Source: Gemmatimonadota bacterium (GTDB taxonomy: Bacteria; Gemmatimonadota; Gemmatimonadetes; Longimicrobiales; Gaopeijiaceae). Taken from it: a DNA stretch of 6,969 nt. Each line of letters opens with the position of its first letter. The stretch's first letter is position 1. The stretch spans positions 1 to 6,969 of the forward strand of contig JAUQOX010000155.1 of NCBI GenBank assembly GCA_030550695.1, written 5' to 3'. This document shows positions 6,226 through 6,969 of the stretch, piece after piece. The notes under the pieces are model-generated. The model did no database searches. It was not told the origin of the DNA and worked only from the letters and a program-made list of their open reading frames with translations. The translations under genes and the position numbers were made by a program.

Positions 6226-6564
6226 CTAGGCTTCGGGGTTCACCCGCACGATGGTGGGCTGGTGGAAAGGGATTTCGTCCTCGGCCAGGAGGACATAGCT
6301 CAAGACCATGACCCGGTCTCCCACCTGGGCCAGATGGGCTGCAGGTCCGTTGAGTTCCACCGCCCCGGAACCGCGGGCTCCCCGGATCACATAGGTGGTG
6401 AAACGAGCCCCGTTCTCCAGGTTCAGGACCTGCACCTCCTCGTGGGGAAGGATCCCCGAGCGTTCCAGGTATTCTTCGTCCAGGGTGATGCTGCCCTCGT
6501 AGTGCAGGAAGGTTCCGGTGATCCGGATGTCCCGGAGTTTGGCGTGGAGAAAACGACGGAACAT
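6226..6564 (-). CDS. panD: Aspartate 1-decarboxylase (pyruvoyl-dependent)
   Basis: PanD decarboxylates L-aspartate to beta-alanine, the precursor of pantothenate and coenzyme A, in the cytoplasm. It is made as a proenzyme that cleaves itself between Gly24 and Ser25 to make the pyruvoyl cofactor. Here the motif LHYEGSITLDEEYL has exactly Gly24-Ser25. The key residues known from the E. coli enzyme also fall at the same numbers: Lys9, Arg54, Thr57, Tyr58 (GARFTTY) and Asn72 (LNGPAAH). The length of 112 residues is slightly short of the usual 115-130 because the C-terminal tail ends at VRVNPEA. The frame is open upstream to 6864, but only the ATG at 6564-6562 gives the canonical N-terminus. The ribosome site is mediocre (GGAAGG about 10 nt upstream). 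No panB or panC neighbour is in view. The gene ends 32 nt from the tRNA, tail to tail. Confidence 0.97.
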   Translation of the reverse strand: MFRRFLHAKLRDIRITGTFLHYEGSITLDEEYLERSGILPHEEVQVLNLENGARFTTYVIRGARGSGAVELNGPAAHLAQVGDRVMVLSYVLLAEDEIPFHQPTIVRVNPEA

Positions 6565-6668
6565 GAGCCTGCTGCCCTTCCGGTGTGAAGGATGGAGGAC
6601 CCGACCCAAGCGGGTGTTCTGGGATTCCTCGGCCGATCCCCGGCCGGCCCTTATTGTCGTGGATTCCC

Positions 6669-6695
6669 GGGGGAGGGGGAAGGGGAAGGGAGGGG
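6669..6695 (+). repeat. G-quadruplex-type motif (five G runs) upstream of panD
   Basis: Five runs of 5, 5, 4, 3 and 4 G separated by only 1-2 A fit the canonical intramolecular G-quadruplex pattern on the + strand. The centre is about 118 bp upstream of the panD start and about 229 bp upstream of the gene at 6911. The uninterrupted purine strand could also form triplex DNA. Whether it folds in the cell is unknown. Confidence 0.55.
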
Positions 6696-6898
6696 CGGCC
6701 AGGGCCAGCCCAGGCGGCCGGGTCCGGGTGCCGGGCGGCGCGGTGGGCACGGTGGGGGGGGAGCCCCTCCCCGGGCGCGGACCGGGCGCCGGTTCCCCGG
6801 GTAGACACGTCCTGAGTTCGCTACGCGGCCCTTCGGGGCTCCTTTCGAGAGCCTTGCCGTTCATCCGTCTCCGTTTCCATGTCCCTGTCCGTTTTCAT

Positions 6899-6904
6899 GG
6901 GAGG
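6899..6904 (+). promoter_or_regulatory. Ribosome binding site of the right-edge gene
   Basis: GGGAGG lies 6 nt before the ATG at 6911. It is the same motif and spacing as the acnA site and is the main support for calling a gene at the right edge. Confidence 0.65.
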
Positions 6905-6910
6905 TGCTTC

Positions 6911-6969
6911 ATGACTCCACGGCGGATCCCCCTCCTTCGGGCTCTGGTGGCCCTCGTCTCCTTCCTGGT
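6911..6969 (+). CDS. Start of an unidentified gene with a signal-peptide-like N-terminus, cut by the window edge
   Basis: From the ATG at 6911 the frame is open to the window end (19 full codons). The product begins MTPRR, then a hydrophobic run LLRALVALVSFL. A short positively charged start followed by a hydrophobic core suggests a secretory signal or first membrane segment. A strong GGGAGG site 6 nt upstream supports the start. It is transcribed away from panD. Nothing can be said about function, since the mature protein lies outside the window. Confidence 0.6.
   Translation, partial: MTPRRIPLLRALVALVSFL

Larger units (their letters stand above)
6565..6910. other. Divergent intergenic region between panD and the next + strand gene
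   Basis: These 346 bases hold no supportable gene. Open frames crossing it are low-complexity Pro/Gly/Arg reads. It must contain the panD promoter on the minus strand and the promoter of the gene starting at 6911, but I find no convincing pair of boxes for either. Visible elements are CGGCCG-ATCCC-CGGCCG (6630-6646), a G-rich tract (6669-6695), and a hairpin GGCCC-TTCG-GGGCT (6827-6840) with a stable C(UUCG)G tetraloop on the + strand, in the probable leader of the right-hand gene. Confidence 0.6.

Noticed and set aside
6226..6864. An N-terminally extended panD of 212 residues
   Set aside because: The extra 100 residues are Pro/Gly/Arg-rich noise, whereas the ATG at 6564 gives a PanD N-terminus with Gly24-Ser25 numbering identical to the family.
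6879..6914. An 11-residue upstream frame (MSLSVFMGGAS) whose TGA overlaps the ATG at 6911 as ATGA
   Set aside because: The overlap looks like translational coupling, but there is no ribosome site before 6879. The strong GGGAGG serves 6911 directly, so it is probably chance.

Overview
This is a GC-rich bacterial window (about two thirds G+C or more by eye). It has long C and G homopolymers, strong G/C third-position bias in the real genes, and GGAGG-type ribosome binding sites. The gene set is chromosomal housekeeping plus one membrane-organisation operon. I saw no transposase, phage gene, CRISPR array or toxin module. FloA-type flotillins, long NfeD proteins and AcnA-type aconitases are spread over several phyla (Bacillota, Planctomycetota, Gemmatimonadota and others). 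The phylum therefore stays open; a GC-rich, possibly thermophilic lineage is only a guess.

Layout: on the + strand an operon runs from the left edge to about 2843. It holds a 5'-truncated long-type NfeD membrane protease (1-996), a complete flotillin-like FloA (1096-2097), and 8 nt later an unrecognised small membrane-anchored, proline-rich protein (2106-2843). A convergent gap (2844-3088) with several inverted repeats, one followed by a T-rich run, probably terminates this operon. The minus strand then carries a 916-residue aconitase (acnA, 5839-3089, GTG start). Its upstream region (5840-6109) contains a direct repeat and a small palindrome that could be a regulatory site. A complete tRNA-Leu(CAA) lies on + at 6110-6193. 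Tail to tail with it, on the minus strand, is aspartate 1-decarboxylase (panD, 6564-6226). A 346-bp divergent gap (6565-6910) with a G-quadruplex-type motif precedes the first 19 codons of a new + strand gene with a signal-peptide-like start.

How the genes work together: NfeD and FloA form the known flotillin/NfeD membrane-microdomain pair, and their third neighbour is the most likely place for new biology. AcnA serves the TCA cycle, and PanD makes beta-alanine for pantothenate and CoA. These two are unlinked in function to the operon. Most of the window is ordinary; I do not see evidence of a spectacular new system. The best candidate for follow-up is the uncharacterised third gene of the nfeD-floA operon.
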